This document shows positions 44,112-56,464 of a stretch of 64,000 nt of DNA, piece after piece. How positions within the stretch are numbered: the stretch's first letter is position 1; each line of letters starts with the position of its first letter. The DNA comes from Puccinia triticina (lineage: Eukaryota > Basidiomycota > Pucciniomycetes > Pucciniales > Pucciniaceae). The stretch is from contig NC_070560.1 in the NCBI RefSeq assembly GCF_026914185.1, positions 1,214,001 to 1,278,000 of the forward strand, given 5' to 3'. The notes under the pieces are model-generated. The model did no database searches and was not told the origin of the DNA. It saw only the letters and a program-made list of their open reading frames with translations. The translations under genes were made by a program, and so were the position numbers.

Positions 44112-47100
44112 ATGCCTCCTCACCTTAGAAATGGCCGAGACCTCTCCGAAGAGCTCCGCCACCGGTACCGCCTTAGCCCAGCCGCCGAAGAACGGCTTCG
44201 AAGGGCTAGAAGCAGCCTTGCCGCCTCTACAGGAGGATTTCCTCAAGCTCCCGGAAGAGGAGCCGCTCCCCCCAGATACCGGGATCCCTCCGGCCCTATA
44301 CCAGCCGAGGGAAACTTCCATAGCCCTAGCGTCGAGCAGATCCACGCCGGTTCCGCGGCCTATCGACAGGGAACAGATAGACTTGACGGTGAACCTTCCT
44401 CCGACGAGTCAACCGCCCTCCCAGCCTATCAACCCAGAGGGCATGAGATCCACGGCGCCGCCCAATCTAGCCCTCCTTCCGTACACTCAGAGCCCTCGAC
44501 GGGAGGAGTCCTCCGGTCCCATGGACCTTATCCCGGAAGAGGAAGAGCTCTCCAGCCTCATCAGCATGTTCAACGAACAGTTCGACCTATTTGTCCGCGC
44601 CAGGGAGGCGCAGAACACGTTAACCATGAGGCGCCTCCTCTCCCAAGCATCTATGACGCAGGAAATGATAATAGAATTGGTTGGGAGGAAAGACGGTATC
44701 CGTCTCTGTCAAGAATGGATACCCAGAGACGAGCTACACAACCTGGAAGTTTCTCTAATGAACCAGAACAACGGCCTAGGTCCGCAGAACTCCACGGCGC
44801 AAGTATCCCGGCCTCATTCGCAGCTAGCTTTAGTGCCACACGCCAGCCAGCAACCCATTCTAGCGACGCCAACGCCGGAACCCACGGGTTCTCAGCTACG
44901 AGCTATAGCGCAGGAGTTCCAGGGTCCTATCCCCTCCAACCAGGCTCAGTTTCAACAGCAGCCTCAATCCCAGCCGCGCCTAGAGAGCCAACACTATCAA
45001 GGAACTCCCTTGCCGCCGCCGCCACCGCCGCAGACGCTCCAAGTGAGGCCGCCACCAGCTTCTATACCGCGAGAGGTAGTTCAATTATTCCGCCCCAGCC
45101 CGCATCTTCAAACTGGCGGCTACAATCCACCCCATTATCCGCAAATGCCGCAAGAATTCGCAGGCCACAACCCCCCTCCTCCTCAAAACAACTGGAGAGG
45201 ATCAGGGAGGAACTGGAGACGCCCTCAGGACGACACGCAGAGAGTTCTAGAAATAGGAGAATACCTGATGAGAGCCACACGAGGAGTGAGGAGAGGCTAT
45301 GGACGAGGGAGAGCCAGAGGGAGAGGCCCTTATTAGATGAATCTTTACCTAAAAGTTCCTTAAGTAGTGATTCACCACTAGGCCTCAGTTTAGACATTGA
45401 TAATCTCTCTGATCCTTCAAATAGAGAATTTTTTCTCAATAATCTTAACTCTGAAATGTCTAGAAATGGTCCTTTGTTTCTAGAAGAAAAATTACAAGTC
45501 TTGTTCTCAAAATTTCTCTCTGAATTATCTGGTACAGTTGAAACCATTCCTGGTACCCTTCTTGAATCTTGTGTCAGCAATTTTAAAGATGTCCTGAATC
45601 ATTCCATTCTTGATCTATTTAAAAATGAATTCATCCCCTTTTTGCTTGATCAAATCCTGAACAACATAGGAGAAAGTGCCAGAGAGAAGTCCACAGTGAA
45701 TAACAATGTGTTAGAACAACTGAAAAAACACATAGATGATAAGTTTGAGACAGTTCAAGATTTGATTCTGGTAAATGAATCACAATGTCATTCTAACATG
45801 GATACAATTGGCCAAAATCTGAAAGATTTTGAAGAGAAAGTGAGCAACAATCTTACTTCCATTGGTAATCAGATCAATGACCTTCATGCCAATGAGCACA
45901 ACAGGTTTGAACAATCTAAGAGAAGATTCAGTGACATATCTTCTGTAGTAAACACTGTGAGCTCAAAGCTGGATTCCGTGTTAATACCAGATGACAGAGA
46001 CCAACCCCCTCATCTCTTATACAATAATCCCTTCCAGAATGTCCACCATGAGCAACAACAGGAACACAGACCACCTCCTCCTGTTCCTACTCCTGAACCC
46101 CAGAGACCACCAAGAGATAACCTTCCTAAGCCTGCTAGCAATACTCCTGATGCTAAGACCCAAGAGGAATTCCCCTACATTGATCATGGAGCTATAGACT
46201 TTGAAATGAGAAAAGAACTGTGGAAAGGTATCCCCAAAAATGGAGACTGGGAGAAATTCTCTGGAGAATTGCCTTACAATCATGAGCTTTGGATTAAAAA
46301 TACTGATATCCTGGTCAGAGACTACTTGATGCTGGATAACATGATAATCAGTAGATTAACAATCTTGTTAACTGATACTGCAAGGAATTGGTACCTAGGC
46401 ATCAGAGATGAGTATGGAAACAAATCTTGGGCTTGGTGGAAGAATGCCATCAGAAATAAGTTTGGCACTGAGAACTGGAAATGGAAAATGCAACAAGAGT
46501 TTGAGAATGATCACTTCACCTATGATGGGAGGAAAATCCACAAATGGTTTGGTAATCAGAGAGAAAGACTGAAAGCTTATCAACCTGAACTCAGTCAGTA
46601 TCTTATTTGTGAGAAGATCTTAAAGCAGTGCCCTCCAAACCTTGAGCATGCTATTAAAAGCAGATACAAAAGAGATGCCACTGAAATGAGTTTTGAGGAC
46701 ATGGTTATAATTGCTGAAGAGGTCATAGACAGAGTCATGAAAAGGAACAAGCCTGTGACAAACAATTATAACACTCCAAACAGATCCCAATGGAGAAGCA
46801 ATCCTGCCCCTGAGAAAACTGATAAGCCAACTGACTCCTCTACCAAAAAGAATCCTGTCTCTGCCCCTGAGAAAGAAAAACTTATATGCCATTTCTGTAA
46901 ACAAACTGGCCACTTCTCCAGGGAATGCCCTAAGAAGAAGAACAGGATCAATAATGTAGGAATGGATGATGATGATGATCCCAAGAGTGACAATGGAGAA
47001 GATCAAGGTGAACCACATAAATCTGAATCAGAACTAGATGAAGAAGAAGAGAATCATAGAACCAATCACATGATTCTTGCCATGGACAATGGAAATGGTG

Positions 47101-50100
47101 CCAATTATGATCCCTTAGTTGATTTTGACTTTGGAGCACATGCTGTAGAGTGTGAGATAAACCAAGACTTCTCCATTGCTGAAATTCAAGCTGAAACTCA
47201 TCAACCTCAGACCTGGGACAAATCCTGCCAGTCTTCCCACATAGAAGATGCTAGACTGATGAAATGTAAGCCTGATAGAGGAAAAGCTCATCTTACTGGA
47301 AAAGCAAATCTTACTACTGTCCTCATTGAATCCAGAGAACAATCATGTCTTCTTGATAGTGGAGCTTCTTGCTCAATCATCAGCAACAAATTTCTAGACT
47401 CTATATTACCAGAATGGGAAAACAAGCTCATGCCAATTAACCATGCTAAATTTCACAGCTGTAGTGACCAATTACAGCCAATGGGCATAATAGAAATGGC
47501 CTTAATTTTTCCTCACACTAAAGGTTCTATTAGAATTCTAGCAGAATTTGTAGTCATGAAAAATGCAAGAATTAACTATCTTATCCTTGGAAATGATTAC
47601 ATGTCTCTTTATGGCTTTGACATCACAAACAGCAAAGAGAGATTCTTTACCATTGGAAATGAGAACAAGAGGAAGAAATTCAGCTTTAAGTCTCATCATC
47701 TGGAGAAAATGAGCCCTTCTAATGAAATCTCTGCTGTAAAGAAGTCCCATCCTCAACTGCAAAAATTTATTACAGAAGAACTCTGTGAAGCCAAATTCAG
47801 TGATAAGTTGACTATTGAGCAAAAGGAGAAGCTATTTGAAGTCCTCTACAATAACAACCTTGCCTTCTCCAACACCAATCAGCCCCTTGGTGCCATTAAG
47901 GGTCATGAAGTCCATATCAAGTTGACAACTGAGAGACCCTACCCTCCTCTCCTCAGAAGACCTCCTTATCCTGCCAGCCCCAAAAGCAGAGAAGCTCTTG
48001 AGCAACACATTGAAGAGCTAGTAAACCTGAATGTTCTAAGAAAAGTTGGTCATAATGAGGTAGTTGAGATCACTACTCCTGTGATCATTGCCTGGCACAA
48101 TGGAAAGTCCAGAATGGTAGGAGACTTCAGAGCTTTGAATTCCTATACTGCTTCAGACAGGTATCCCATTCCTAAGATCAGTGAGACTCTGAACAACCTG
48201 GCTAAAGCTAAGTACCTGACTAGCATGGATGTACTCAAAGGTTTTCACCAGAATGTCATTGCAGAAGATTCCAGACATCTACTCAGGATTATTATGCACA
48301 AAGGAATCTATGAGTACCTGAGAATGCCCTTTGGGATCAAGAATGCCCCCTCCCATTTCCAGAGAATGATGGACATTGAATTCAGAAAAGAAATTGATGA
48401 GAAGTGGGTCATTATCTACATTGATGATATCATCATTATGTCCAACACTTGGGAGGAACACCTCAATAGGATAGACAGGATCTTGAAAGTTGTTATCAAC
48501 ATGAACATGAAAATCTCCTTGAAGAAGTGTAACTTTGGATTTGATCAGATCAAAGCTCTAGGTCATCTTGTGTCTGGTATTACCATAGGAATAGACCAGA
48601 ATAAAGTAGCTGCTGTTCTCCAAAAACCTGTACCTAGTAGTAGGAAAGAAATGCAATCATTTCTTGGTTTTGCTGGCTACTACAGACAACACATTGAGAA
48701 GTTTGCAGAGATAGCAAAACCTCTGACTGAACTGACAAGGATTGATGTCATATATGAGATGACTCATCATAGAATAGTAGCCTACAACTTGTTAAAAGAG
48801 AAACTGACCACAGCTCCATTGCTACTGTTTCCTGACTGGGCCCATCCCTTCACACTATATGTAGATGCTAGCATGACTGGTCTAGGTGCTGCTTTACATC
48901 AAGTCCAAGTCATTGATGGAGTGAGAAAAGAAGGACCCATTGTTTTCATATCCAGACAACTGAAAGACAGTGAAACAAGATATGGTGCTAGTCAACTTGA
49001 ATGCTTATGTCTGGTCTGGGCCCTAGAAAAACTCCATTACTACTTAGATGGTAGTGTCTTTCATGTTGTAACAGACTGCACAGCTTTGAGATCACTACTG
49101 AACATGAAGACTCCCAATAGACATATGCTCAGGTGGCAGATTGCTATTCAGGAATACAGAGGCAATATGACCATAATCCACAGAGATGGGAATATTCACA
49201 AGAATGCTGATGGACTGAGCAGATGGGCTTTGCCAAATGATCCTAGTAACCCTGCTTATGACCCAGAAGACAAGGATGATGATAGATTCCCCATCATGGG
49301 CATACATGTCTCTACTTTCAAGAATGAGTTCTTTGACTCAGTGAGAGAAGGCTACAAGCAAGACAAGAACACTACTATATTGTCTGAACTTTTGTTGAAA
49401 GATGCTAAAGAAACCCAGCTGAAAAATTCCTTACAAGATCCTTGGAGAAAGCTATATGATGAAGGGAGATTCTCTATATTTGATGGCCTCATCTACTTTA
49501 GAGAGAAACACAACTCTGTCCTAGTCCTAGCTGACAAAGAAAGTATCAACACCATCTTGCATGAATGCCATGACAGTGTCTACTCAGGTCATCTTTCTGA
49601 AGACAGGACTTTAGAAAAAGTAGCTGATACTGCTTGGTGGGCTAACTGGAAACAAGACACTGGTGAATACTGCTCTTCCTGTGATAGATGCCAGAAAGCA
49701 AATAAAGCCACAGGCAAAAGATTTGGACTGCTCATGAAAATTGAGGAACCTTCAAAACCATGGGATGTTATTAACATGGATTGGGTAACTTCCTTGTCCC
49801 CTGGAGGAGCTGCTAGTTTCAATGCTTGTCTGGTAATAGTGGACAGATACTCCAAGACCCCTATATTTGTACCCTGCTTCAAAGATGACTCTGCCATGGA
49901 CACTGCCATACTGTTTTGGAACAGAGTAATGCCTAGGACTGGCATACCCAGAATCATCATCTCTGATAGAGACCCTAAGTTCACATCTGAATTCTGGACT
50001 GGTTTACATAGTATGCTGGGAACAAAACTCTCCTTCTCCACAGCTTACCACCCTCAGACTGATGGATTAGCTGAGAGGATGATTCAAACACTTGAAGATA

Positions 50101-50891
50101 TGATCAGGAGGTTTTGTGCATATGGTCTAGAATTCAAAGACAATGATGGTTACACTCATGATTGGGTTTCACTTCTACCAATCCTTGAACTAGCATATTG
50201 CACCAGCATACATTCAACCACTGGAAAACCTCCTGCCATCCTGGAAAAAGGCTGGATCCCAAACCTTCCCAGGAATTTCTTGAAGCAAGACTCTGTAGAC
50301 ATTCATCCTACTGCTCTTGCCTATGGAAAGATCTTTGAGAAAGCTAGAAAACATGCTGAGCAATGCATAACAGAAGCTACATCTTACAACAAAGAGAGAT
50401 GGGACAAGAGTCACAAAGAACCATCTTTTAAAATTGGTGATAAAGTCCTAATATCCACAGCAAACTTCAACAACCTGTCTGGCCCTAAGAAGATGAGAGA
50501 CTCCTTCACTGGACCATTCCTTGTGAAAGCTTTACATGGGAAGAATGCTGTAGAAGTGATACTGACTGAAGAGTTCAGCAGGAAACATCCAACATTTCCT
50601 GTCAGCTTGGTGAAACCATACAGAGACCCCAATCCAGATAAGTTCCCCTTGAGACAGAAAGTCAAAGTTGTCATTCCCCCTATGGATAAGACCCCTCAGA
50701 GTAAAGTCATACAAAAGATTCTCAGAGACAAGAGATTGAGAGTGGAGAACAGAGATGTTATGATGTACTTAGCTAGATACAAAGGTATGAGTGCTGATCA
50801 TGATGAATGGCTCCTTGAGAAAGACATTCAAGACTCTGCTATACTTCTCAGGAAATTCAGAAGTGAGAAGAGGTCTAACCCTGTGGTTTAA
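44112..50891 (+). CDS. Ty3/gypsy Gag-Pol polyprotein, 2259 aa
   Basis: One frame from the first ATG of the transcript. Residues 1-410 are GC-rich coded, Arg/Ser/Pro/Ala-rich and disordered-looking. Residues ~450-630 are coiled coil, and ~697-875 a Ty3-type capsid ([20 protein letters not shown] on). The zinc knuckle [14 protein letters not shown] starts at ~926 and is canonical CCHC. The aspartic protease motif LLDSGASCS has its Asp near 1082. Reverse transcriptase has YIDD at ~1436-1439 and [14 protein letters not shown]. RNase H follows ([16 protein letters not shown]). Integrase has the HHCC finger ([12 protein letters not shown]...CSSCDRC) and the D-D-E residues in [15 protein letters not shown] and TDGLAERM. 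The C-terminus ([20 protein letters not shown]) is chromodomain-like, which in chromoviruses steers integration to chromatin. Gag and Pol share a frame, so no frameshift is needed. Confidence 0.97.
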   Translation: MPPHLRNGRDLSEELRHRYRLSPAAEERLRRARSSLAASTGGFPQAPGRGAAPPRYRDPSGPIPAEGNFHSPSVEQIHAGSAAYRQGTDRLDGEPSSDESTALPAYQPRGHEIHGAAQSSPPSVHSEPSTGGVLRSHGPYPGRGRALQPHQHVQRTVRPICPRQGGAEHVNHEAPPLPSIYDAGNDNRIGWEERRYPSLSRMDTQRRATQPGSFSNEPEQRPRSAELHGASIPASFAASFSATRQPATHSSDANAGTHGFSATSYSAGVPGSYPLQPGSVSTAASIPAAPREPTLSRNSLAAAATAADAPSEAATSFYTARGSSIIPPQPASSNWRLQSTPLSANAARIRRPQPPSSSKQLERIREELETPSGRHAESSRNRRIPDESHTRSEERLWTRESQRERPLLDESLPKSSLSSDSPLGLSLDIDNLSDPSNREFFLNNLNSEMSRNGPLFLEEKLQVLFSKFLSELSGTVETIPGTLLESCVSNFKDVLNHSILDLFKNEFIPFLLDQILNNIGESAREKSTVNNNVLEQLKKHIDDKFETVQDLILVNESQCHSNMDTIGQNLKDFEEKVSNNLTSIGNQINDLHANEHNRFEQSKRRFSDISSVVNTVSSKLDSVLIPDDRDQPPHLLYNNPFQNVHHEQQQEHRPPPPVPTPEPQRPPRDNLPKPASNTPDAKTQEEFPYIDHGAIDFEMRKELWKGIPKNGDWEKFSGELPYNHELWIKNTDILVRDYLMLDNMIISRLTILLTDTARNWYLGIRDEYGNKSWAWWKNAIRNKFGTENWKWKMQQEFENDHFTYDGRKIHKWFGNQRERLKAYQPELSQYLICEKILKQCPPNLEHAIKSRYKRDATEMSFEDMVIIAEEVIDRVMKRNKPVTNNYNTPNRSQWRSNPAPEKTDKPTDSSTKKNPVSAPEKEKLICHFCKQTGHFSRECPKKKNRINNVGMDDDDDPKSDNGEDQGEPHKSESELDEEEENHRTNHMILAMDNGNGANYDPLVDFDFGAHAVECEINQDFSIAEIQAETHQPQTWDKSCQSSHIEDARLMKCKPDRGKAHLTGKANLTTVLIESREQSCLLDSGASCSIISNKFLDSILPEWENKLMPINHAKFHSCSDQLQPMGIIEMALIFPHTKGSIRILAEFVVMKNARINYLILGNDYMSLYGFDITNSKERFFTIGNENKRKKFSFKSHHLEKMSPSNEISAVKKSHPQLQKFITEELCEAKFSDKLTIEQKEKLFEVLYNNNLAFSNTNQPLGAIKGHEVHIKLTTERPYPPLLRRPPYPASPKSREALEQHIEELVNLNVLRKVGHNEVVEITTPVIIAWHNGKSRMVGDFRALNSYTASDRYPIPKISETLNNLAKAKYLTSMDVLKGFHQNVIAEDSRHLLRIIMHKGIYEYLRMPFGIKNAPSHFQRMMDIEFRKEIDEKWVIIYIDDIIIMSNTWEEHLNRIDRILKVVINMNMKISLKKCNFGFDQIKALGHLVSGITIGIDQNKVAAVLQKPVPSSRKEMQSFLGFAGYYRQHIEKFAEIAKPLTELTRIDVIYEMTHHRIVAYNLLKEKLTTAPLLLFPDWAHPFTLYVDASMTGLGAALHQVQVIDGVRKEGPIVFISRQLKDSETRYGASQLECLCLVWALEKLHYYLDGSVFHVVTDCTALRSLLNMKTPNRHMLRWQIAIQEYRGNMTIIHRDGNIHKNADGLSRWALPNDPSNPAYDPEDKDDDRFPIMGIHVSTFKNEFFDSVREGYKQDKNTTILSELLLKDAKETQLKNSLQDPWRKLYDEGRFSIFDGLIYFREKHNSVLVLADKESINTILHECHDSVYSGHLSEDRTLEKVADTAWWANWKQDTGEYCSSCDRCQKANKATGKRFGLLMKIEEPSKPWDVINMDWVTSLSPGGAASFNACLVIVDRYSKTPIFVPCFKDDSAMDTAILFWNRVMPRTGIPRIIISDRDPKFTSEFWTGLHSMLGTKLSFSTAYHPQTDGLAERMIQTLEDMIRRFCAYGLEFKDNDGYTHDWVSLLPILELAYCTSIHSTTGKPPAILEKGWIPNLPRNFLKQDSVDIHPTALAYGKIFEKARKHAEQCITEATSYNKERWDKSHKEPSFKIGDKVLISTANFNNLSGPKKMRDSFTGPFLVKALHGKNAVEVILTEEFSRKHPTFPVSLVKPYRDPNPDKFPLRQKVKVVIPPMDKTPQSKVIQKILRDKRLRVENRDVMMYLARYKGMSADHDEWLLEKDIQDSAILLRKFRSEKRSNPVV
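44131..45336 (+). CDS. Overlapping +1-frame protein inside Gag-Pol, 401 aa
   Basis: ATG at 44131, 19 nt after the Gag-Pol ATG, opens a 401-codon frame that ends at TAG 45334-45336. Both ATGs have purines at -3. The product is not low-complexity junk: an acidic/Pro-rich N-terminus ([12 protein letters not shown]), a helical, balanced central part ([20 protein letters not shown], then [20 protein letters not shown]), a Pro/Gln-rich segment and an Arg/Gly-rich tail ([17 protein letters not shown]) that could bind nucleic acid. The DNA is clearly GC-rich across just this interval and becomes AT-rich right after its stop. This is as expected if both frames are under selection, but a GC-rich insert with chance openness is an alternative. 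Leaky scanning could express it. I know no named family for it. Confidence 0.6.
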   Translation: MAETSPKSSATGTALAQPPKNGFEGLEAALPPLQEDFLKLPEEEPLPPDTGIPPALYQPRETSIALASSRSTPVPRPIDREQIDLTVNLPPTSQPPSQPINPEGMRSTAPPNLALLPYTQSPRREESSGPMDLIPEEEELSSLISMFNEQFDLFVRAREAQNTLTMRRLLSQASMTQEMIIELVGRKDGIRLCQEWIPRDELHNLEVSLMNQNNGLGPQNSTAQVSRPHSQLALVPHASQQPILATPTPEPTGSQLRAIAQEFQGPIPSNQAQFQQQPQSQPRLESQHYQGTPLPPPPPPQTLQVRPPPASIPREVVQLFRPSPHLQTGGYNPPHYPQMPQEFAGHNPPPPQNNWRGSGRNWRRPQDDTQRVLEIGEYLMRATRGVRRGYGRGRARGRGPY

Positions 50892-50917
50892 TTTCTTATA
50901 GAAATCCAACCCTTTTG

Positions 50918-50928
50918 GTGGTAGGGAA
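50918..50928 (+). promoter_or_regulatory. Ty3 polypurine tract
   Basis: GTGGTAGGGAA immediately precedes the 3' LTR, in the position expected for plus-strand priming. Confidence 0.65.
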
Positions 50929-51895
50929 TGTCAGCCTTAGAGTCATCACAGCTGACCTAAAAGCTGCCTGTTCTACCTTTGTTACATATAAATTACTTTA
51001 TATCTTTTTCATCTTAAGAGTTAACCTTGTTTTGACTTCATGTTCTGTTTCCTCATGCAATTTTAACCCTAGTTACAACTTATAAATTCCTTGTAACTAT
51101 ACTCCTTCCCTGAGTTACTGAGTTATGGCGCCCTTGCGCAGTTGTGACGTGTCAGCGCTACCAGGCGCGCCAAACCACATGTACATATGTAAATTACATA
51201 AGCAAACTGTGAAAATTTTCGTAGTCAGGATCCCCCTTGCCTGAGGCGGATCTACAGACTTCAGCACACCAGAACCACCACCCAGATAACTCCAGGATCA
51301 CCACCAAAGAGCCTACTATACTCCCAGTATACCTACCGTCACAGGCGCCTAGGATATTGACAGTAAGTAACCTCTTTCACTGAACCTTGTTTATCTCAGA
51401 GGTACAACTCTGTGTCTTGCTTGATCTGCTCTTTCTTCTGGTTTTGCCTCCTTCTTGATCACAGGGCTGTCCCTCCAAATCTACAGGCCTTTGCCTCTAT
51501 CTTGATCACAGGGCTGTCCCTTATTATCACTTGGCCTTTGCCACAAATCTAGGTTTCAGGGCTGTCCCTCAGGTTTCCCATTAAGAACCTTGACTGTCCA
51601 GAGAGAAGTCTAAAAAACTGTGGCTGGTTTAAACTTATCTAATCCAGATACCCTCCTGAGAGGAAGCTGTAGCACTTCTAGCACAGATAAGCAGCACTCT
51701 TCAGAAGAGTAGCATTGCCAGTGGATGTGCATTCCCACTAGAATAACCTAGTACTTCTCTTCTTCCTTATCCTGCTTGGTTTCCCTTTCTCTTTCTCTTT
51801 TTCTCTTATAGTTGTAGTTTCTTTATCCCAAGAAATCCAACCATTGCCCCCCCATTTCTTGTGTCCTGAGGTCACTATAGAGACCCAGGCTCACA
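50929..51895 (+). repeat. Ty3 3' LTR, 967 bp
   Basis: Same length as the 5' LTR. The one difference noticed by eye is AGTTAACC for AGATAACC near its start. Confidence 0.97.
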
Positions 51896-52899
51896 GAATC
51901 CTTCCGGCATGTTTCTGTCATGCCTATTCCTGTAACAAATTGGGAGGTAAGTGATGTTAAAACCAAATGTCTATTCTTTGAGTATCAAACAGTGCCAAAG
52001 CTGGGAAAAGCTGTGTAACTTATAACTTTCCACATTGCAATGCCATGAAATGTGAACAATAACAGGGGCTGTTTTCCCTACCATGTTTAACAAAGGATGG
52101 AATACTCATGAAAGGTAAAGTTTGAAGTGTCATCAGCTGTTATTTTTGTACTACACCTGGCATATGAGAATACACATTGCAAAATTTTCATAGTTTTACC
52201 GCCACCTGACTACAAAATGTGGCTAGTTGTGAAATTAATCAAGTTTCTCAAGAGAAGGTGGGTAGATTGGTGGATATCAACAGGTTCATCAATATTTCAG
52301 GGATCCTGGAACCAGCAGGCAAATAATTTCAGAAACTGGTCTGAGAAATCCAAGGTGAACAGTGAATTCTGAAATGCCCATGCATATCCCAGCATTGGTA
52401 AAACCTTTTGTCTTGTATATTGAGTATCTTCACATCTTTTCCCTGAAATTTTCCGCCAATTTTTTCTTACAGGTAGCATGCTTTCATCACAGGTACCATC
52501 ATGTTGATGGGCATTGTGCAATAACATGGTGTTGATTGCTATTATGACATGGTACATAGTTGCCAAGTTCTTAGATAACACTGATGAACTTTGTAGTAGT
52601 ACCTGCTTTAACCAGATCAATCAACATAATTCACATTGGAGGAGGAGCATTTGCACCCATGTATATGTGGTGAAAAGCACCAAAAAAAAATTAGGGAGTT
52701 TCAAGGTGGGCATAAGTCAACAGCAGCTGCGGAGGGACAACAGAGATCAGCCCTGCATCCCCGTGTGCCCCCGGGGAGTGTTGATTTTTTTCTGCAATGT
52801 CCACCGTCATGTTTGGCCAAACATCAGGGAGGAAATTTGCAAGGTGCCGATGTACCCAGACTCACCGAGCCCTGCTTGCTATCATCGAGCTGGGAAAGC

Positions 52900-53790
52900 C
52901 CCCACCCTCAACAGTAAAACACATACTGGTCATTGAGCCTGGCTTTCCCAGCCCCCGTGACCAGTATTTGCTGCCTACAGAGCTCGGAAAACCCAAGATC
53001 AATGACCAGTATGTTCTGGTCATTGATCTAGGCCTCCTCAAACTTGATGGCCAGCACAAACTGGTCATCGAGTGGGGAGAGGCCGCGCTTGATGGCTATA
53101 ATGCCCCAGTAATCAATCTGTGGCATCTCCGAACTCAAAGACAATGGCCACAGGGAAGCCTTAGCCCGATGACCAGCACATTCTGGTCATCAAGCCAACC
53201 TTTCCAAGCATGGTAGGCATATATACTAGCCACCTAGCTCGGAAAAGCGCAGCTGGATGGACAGTATGTACTGCTCATTGAGCCGGGACTCTCCCAGCGC
53301 AATGTACAGCACGTACCTCTCCGTCAAACATGGAAAGGTAAGGCGCAATGACTCCCATGTAGTGCTGGTCATTGAGGCGGGTTATTCCACCCCAGTGACC
53401 TGTCATCAATTGCAGGGTGTCTCCGCTCAATGGCTGGTAGACACCAATCACCTAGTGGAGAACCCCTCCACTCAATGTCTGGTACACACCAGTCATTGAG
53501 TGGAGAATCCCTCCACTCAATGGCATTCACCACCGGTCATCAAGTGCAGTATGTCTTCGCTTGATATGTAGCTGGTAATGTGCATATGTTAATTGAGTGG
53601 ATACACCCTCCACTCAATGGTTGTCCAACAGTCATAAATTGGAGGGTATCTCCACTCAATGGCTGTACACCCCAATCATTGAGCGGAGGGTGTCTCACCT
53701 TGATGGCTGATACACACCAGTAAGTGTAGAATCCAAGAGTTTACCAAGCATCAAGTGGAGGTACCCTCCACTGAATTGCCAGTGTGTATA
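52900..53790. repeat. TGGTCATTGAG minisatellite inside copy B
   Basis: Irregular ~30-45-bp units with CTGGTCATTGAG and CTCCACTCAATGGC, matching the array in copy A. The same hairpin motif (TCATGTTTGGCCAAACATCA) lies just before it at about 52809. Confidence 0.75.
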
Positions 53791-53949
53791 CCATGGAGTG
53801 GATCTATGATCAGCCTTAATTGAACATAAGTTCAACATATTTGAAGCCTGCATCACACATGCTCACACAGTTGAAATCAATCAGGTTTCCCAAAGAAACA
53901 TACGGCTTGGCACTCTCTAGAGAGTGCCACACATTCCCCCCTGGTGTAA

Positions 53950-56124
53950 ATTCTGCAATGACCGCTTCAAAGGGACCCTACCTTGCGCCCTGGCAAATCT
54001 GACTCGGAGGTATTCTCCAACCTTCCTTGCCAAACGGCCTTGCGGAGGCGCACTCCTACCAGCCCACAGTTTTCTGCACTCACATTTCACTTTATCTCAG
54101 TTTTGTTTTGTGTATGCTGTGTATTTTTTTGTTTTTGATGTTTATTTCTCTACACACAAAGGTCAATTTCATGACTCAAAAAGTCAGACATAATTAAATC
54201 TACAGATTCTAACAGCTGTGGTGCATGATCTGGAGAGAAAAGGTTTTTTAGTGTCAAAAACCTCATTGTGGACTCCAGCTGGCTCCTGGTTCTGATACAT
54301 GTACCACAGCATCTCCAATCTTTCATACCAAGATTGGGCTGGTTCCTGCTGATTACCCTTTCAGACAAATCCATGATGCTATAGATGTCAAAGAGCACAT
54401 CACAGTTTCACCTTGCTTTTAAATGCTACAAAAAATAACAACTGGAGAATTGAGAGTGGTAGATTTGCCAAGATCAAACTGAGTCTGATAAGCTTAAACT
54501 ATAGAACTTAGTCAAAGATACTTATCATGCATTGATGCAGGAAGTGCTCAAAAAGGAGGTTAAAGGTCCCCAACTTGAGGACCAGTTTGGTTTAGAACTG
54601 ATGATGAAATTACTTGAATGAGGAAACAGTCTTTTAATTAGAAAACAAATCCTGTGCAGAATGTGGTTACATCATATGCACAAGAGATGAATAAGAATAA
54701 CTACACAAAAACATGAAGTGACAGTCAAGGGATTTTGAGTGACATGAAATGAACACAGAGAATTCCAAAACTACATCCCCTCTTTGAAGAGACCACAGAA
54801 TGTCATTATGGTCAGTCTTGGGCTCAAGAGTTGCAGTAATCCAGATTGGTGTTTCCACTTGCATAATACATGATTTGGATAAAAGATTTTTTGTCTGAAA
54901 AATACCAATTCTTGAAACTTGCTTATGTGGTGAAGATTTTTCAAATACTTTTGGGGTGGTGGGATAATTTGGTTCTCCATTTGTTGTCTATCATGCATCA
55001 TTTTTGTTGAAGTGAAATTCTGATTTTGCTCCTGTTTGTGAGATTATGGACCTAGACAGGAAACAACCTCCAAAGAATATAGTGCGGCTAGAACAAAACC
55101 CAGACCCGGAGCAGCCCATAAGGCAGCTTGCATGATGAGAACCAAACAAAGACCCAGAAGAGGTCAGCACCCTCTCAGTCCAGACCCAGAAAATTACCCT
55201 AACCCAAGCTATAGCTGACAAGCAGCACTCAATAATTGCAGATATGACAACCGCAGCGGTAACAGTAAGTGGAAGAGGTAGCCCAGACATAGCATCCAAG
55301 TACGTACCTGAGAAGGGCTAAAGTGGGACTCGGACCTCTTGTGGATTTTATTGCCAACCAGGCCCACTCCCTCCTCTCCAGAATTGCAACCAGTATGGCA
55401 CAAGGTGAGCAGACTTCTCCTTGAAGATCTGAAAGCAAAAATGGGGAACTAGAAAAGATCAAACTACTTTTGATAAGCAGGCTCAGCCTTGGCTCATCCA
55501 TACAGACAGGAAACGACCAAGTTGTTCAGATAACTGGTCCCTGCATCAGGGAGTTGAAGGACCAAGACAGAAACCAGAACCAAGGCTAGAGAGTTATACC
55601 CGTTGGACTCTCTATCCCCACCGCCTCAAGCAACCAGAAATACTTTACCTAAACCAGCAACCTCTTTTGCTGCTTTCAGCTAAAAAATTCTTTCAAAGAG
55701 GTTTTGCTTGTTTTTAATCTAAAACAATTGTAAATAGTACAAGTGATTAGAAACATGCAAATAAATTGTTTCAGTGGCTCCCATTCTTTTACTTTTCACA
55801 TGTAAATGTTTGTGAGGATCTTTCCTCCTGCATTATCCATTTCAACACATATGTAAAATGGGTGGGGCGGGCTTGTGAGTTATGGTATGTTACCCTCTTC
55901 TCCTGAAAGTGCAGTGGCGTAGCCGCCTTGAACTCTGGTCTTAATTAAAAACACACCTCCCTTGCCAGTAAGCGGCCAAGTATCACAAACTTTGAATATT
56001 TTTTGGGGACAAGGGCGATGAAATCCCAAAATTCTGAAGAGACAGTTGGATTCAGAAAAATACAAGCTTCCATTTGTTAAGACAAAAAATGAACTTGTCA
56101 AAAACTGTGGTCTGCAGGTGGTGA
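53950..56124. other. Spacer with a possible decayed gag start
   Basis: At 55048 ATG opens DRKQPPKNIVRLEQNPDPEQ and, after TGA TGA, the same frame continues (EEVSTLSVQTQKITLTQAIA) to about 55310. It reads like the start of a retroelement Gag with stops, but no domain is recognisable. The rest holds no supported feature. Confidence 0.35.
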
Positions 56125-56464
56125 TGTAAGAGATCAAAGATCTCTTCACTGGGGACAGTCTTGAGTGGGCTCAAGGAGCGCAATTTCTAGTACTTGGGGC
56201 TGTATTTCAATAGCTAGCTCGGAGAAGAATATAAAAGGTCCAGTCTTCTTCTCAGTATATACAATTCAGGAGGGAGCTGGGGAAAAGGTAAAAGGAGAAT
56301 AAGGGGAAAGGAAATGCTCACCTAGCTCGGAGAAGAATATAAAAGGTCCAGTCTTCTTCTGCCGAGCTAGGAAGGCCCGGGGCAACAGGGATGATGAGTC
56401 CTGCTGCTTACATAAGGTGTGACATGTATTTCTTGTGGAGCCCGCGGTGCGCGGGGGCTTCACA
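56125..56464 (-). repeat. TR-GAG 3' LTR (left copy), 340 bp
   Basis: On the minus strand TGTGAAGCCCCC...CTCTTACA. Contains two copies of a ~38-bp block (CTAGCTCGGAGAAGAATATA and on) about 108 bp apart, each with a TATA-like TTTTATATTC on the minus strand. Confidence 0.9.

Larger units (their letters stand above)
42381..51895 (+). mobile_element. Ty3/gypsy LTR retrotransposon, intact
   Basis: Two 967-bp LTRs that differ at about one position by eye, with the 5-bp duplication GAATC (42376-42380 and 51896-51900). Internal region: a 764-nt leader, a single Gag-Pol frame of 2259 codons with all domains in gypsy order (reverse transcriptase, RNase H, integrase, chromodomain-like tail), and a polypurine tract. 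Near-identical LTRs and an undisrupted frame mean it inserted recently and may be active. Confidence 0.97.
41962..53946. mobile_element. DNA transposon copy B: CACCAGGG family, split by a Ty3 element
   Basis: Both ends read CACCAGGGGGGAATGTGTGG inwards, then CACTCTCTAGAGAGTGCC, and are flanked by TAA (41959-41961 and 53947-53949). Left (41962-42380) and right (51896-53946) parts together make 2.47 kb that aligns with copy A throughout, for example GGTAGATTGGTGGATAT at 52261 and 9638. The Ty3 insertion point is intact in copy A (GATGAATCCTTGTGGC at about 9264). No transposase. Confidence 0.85.
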
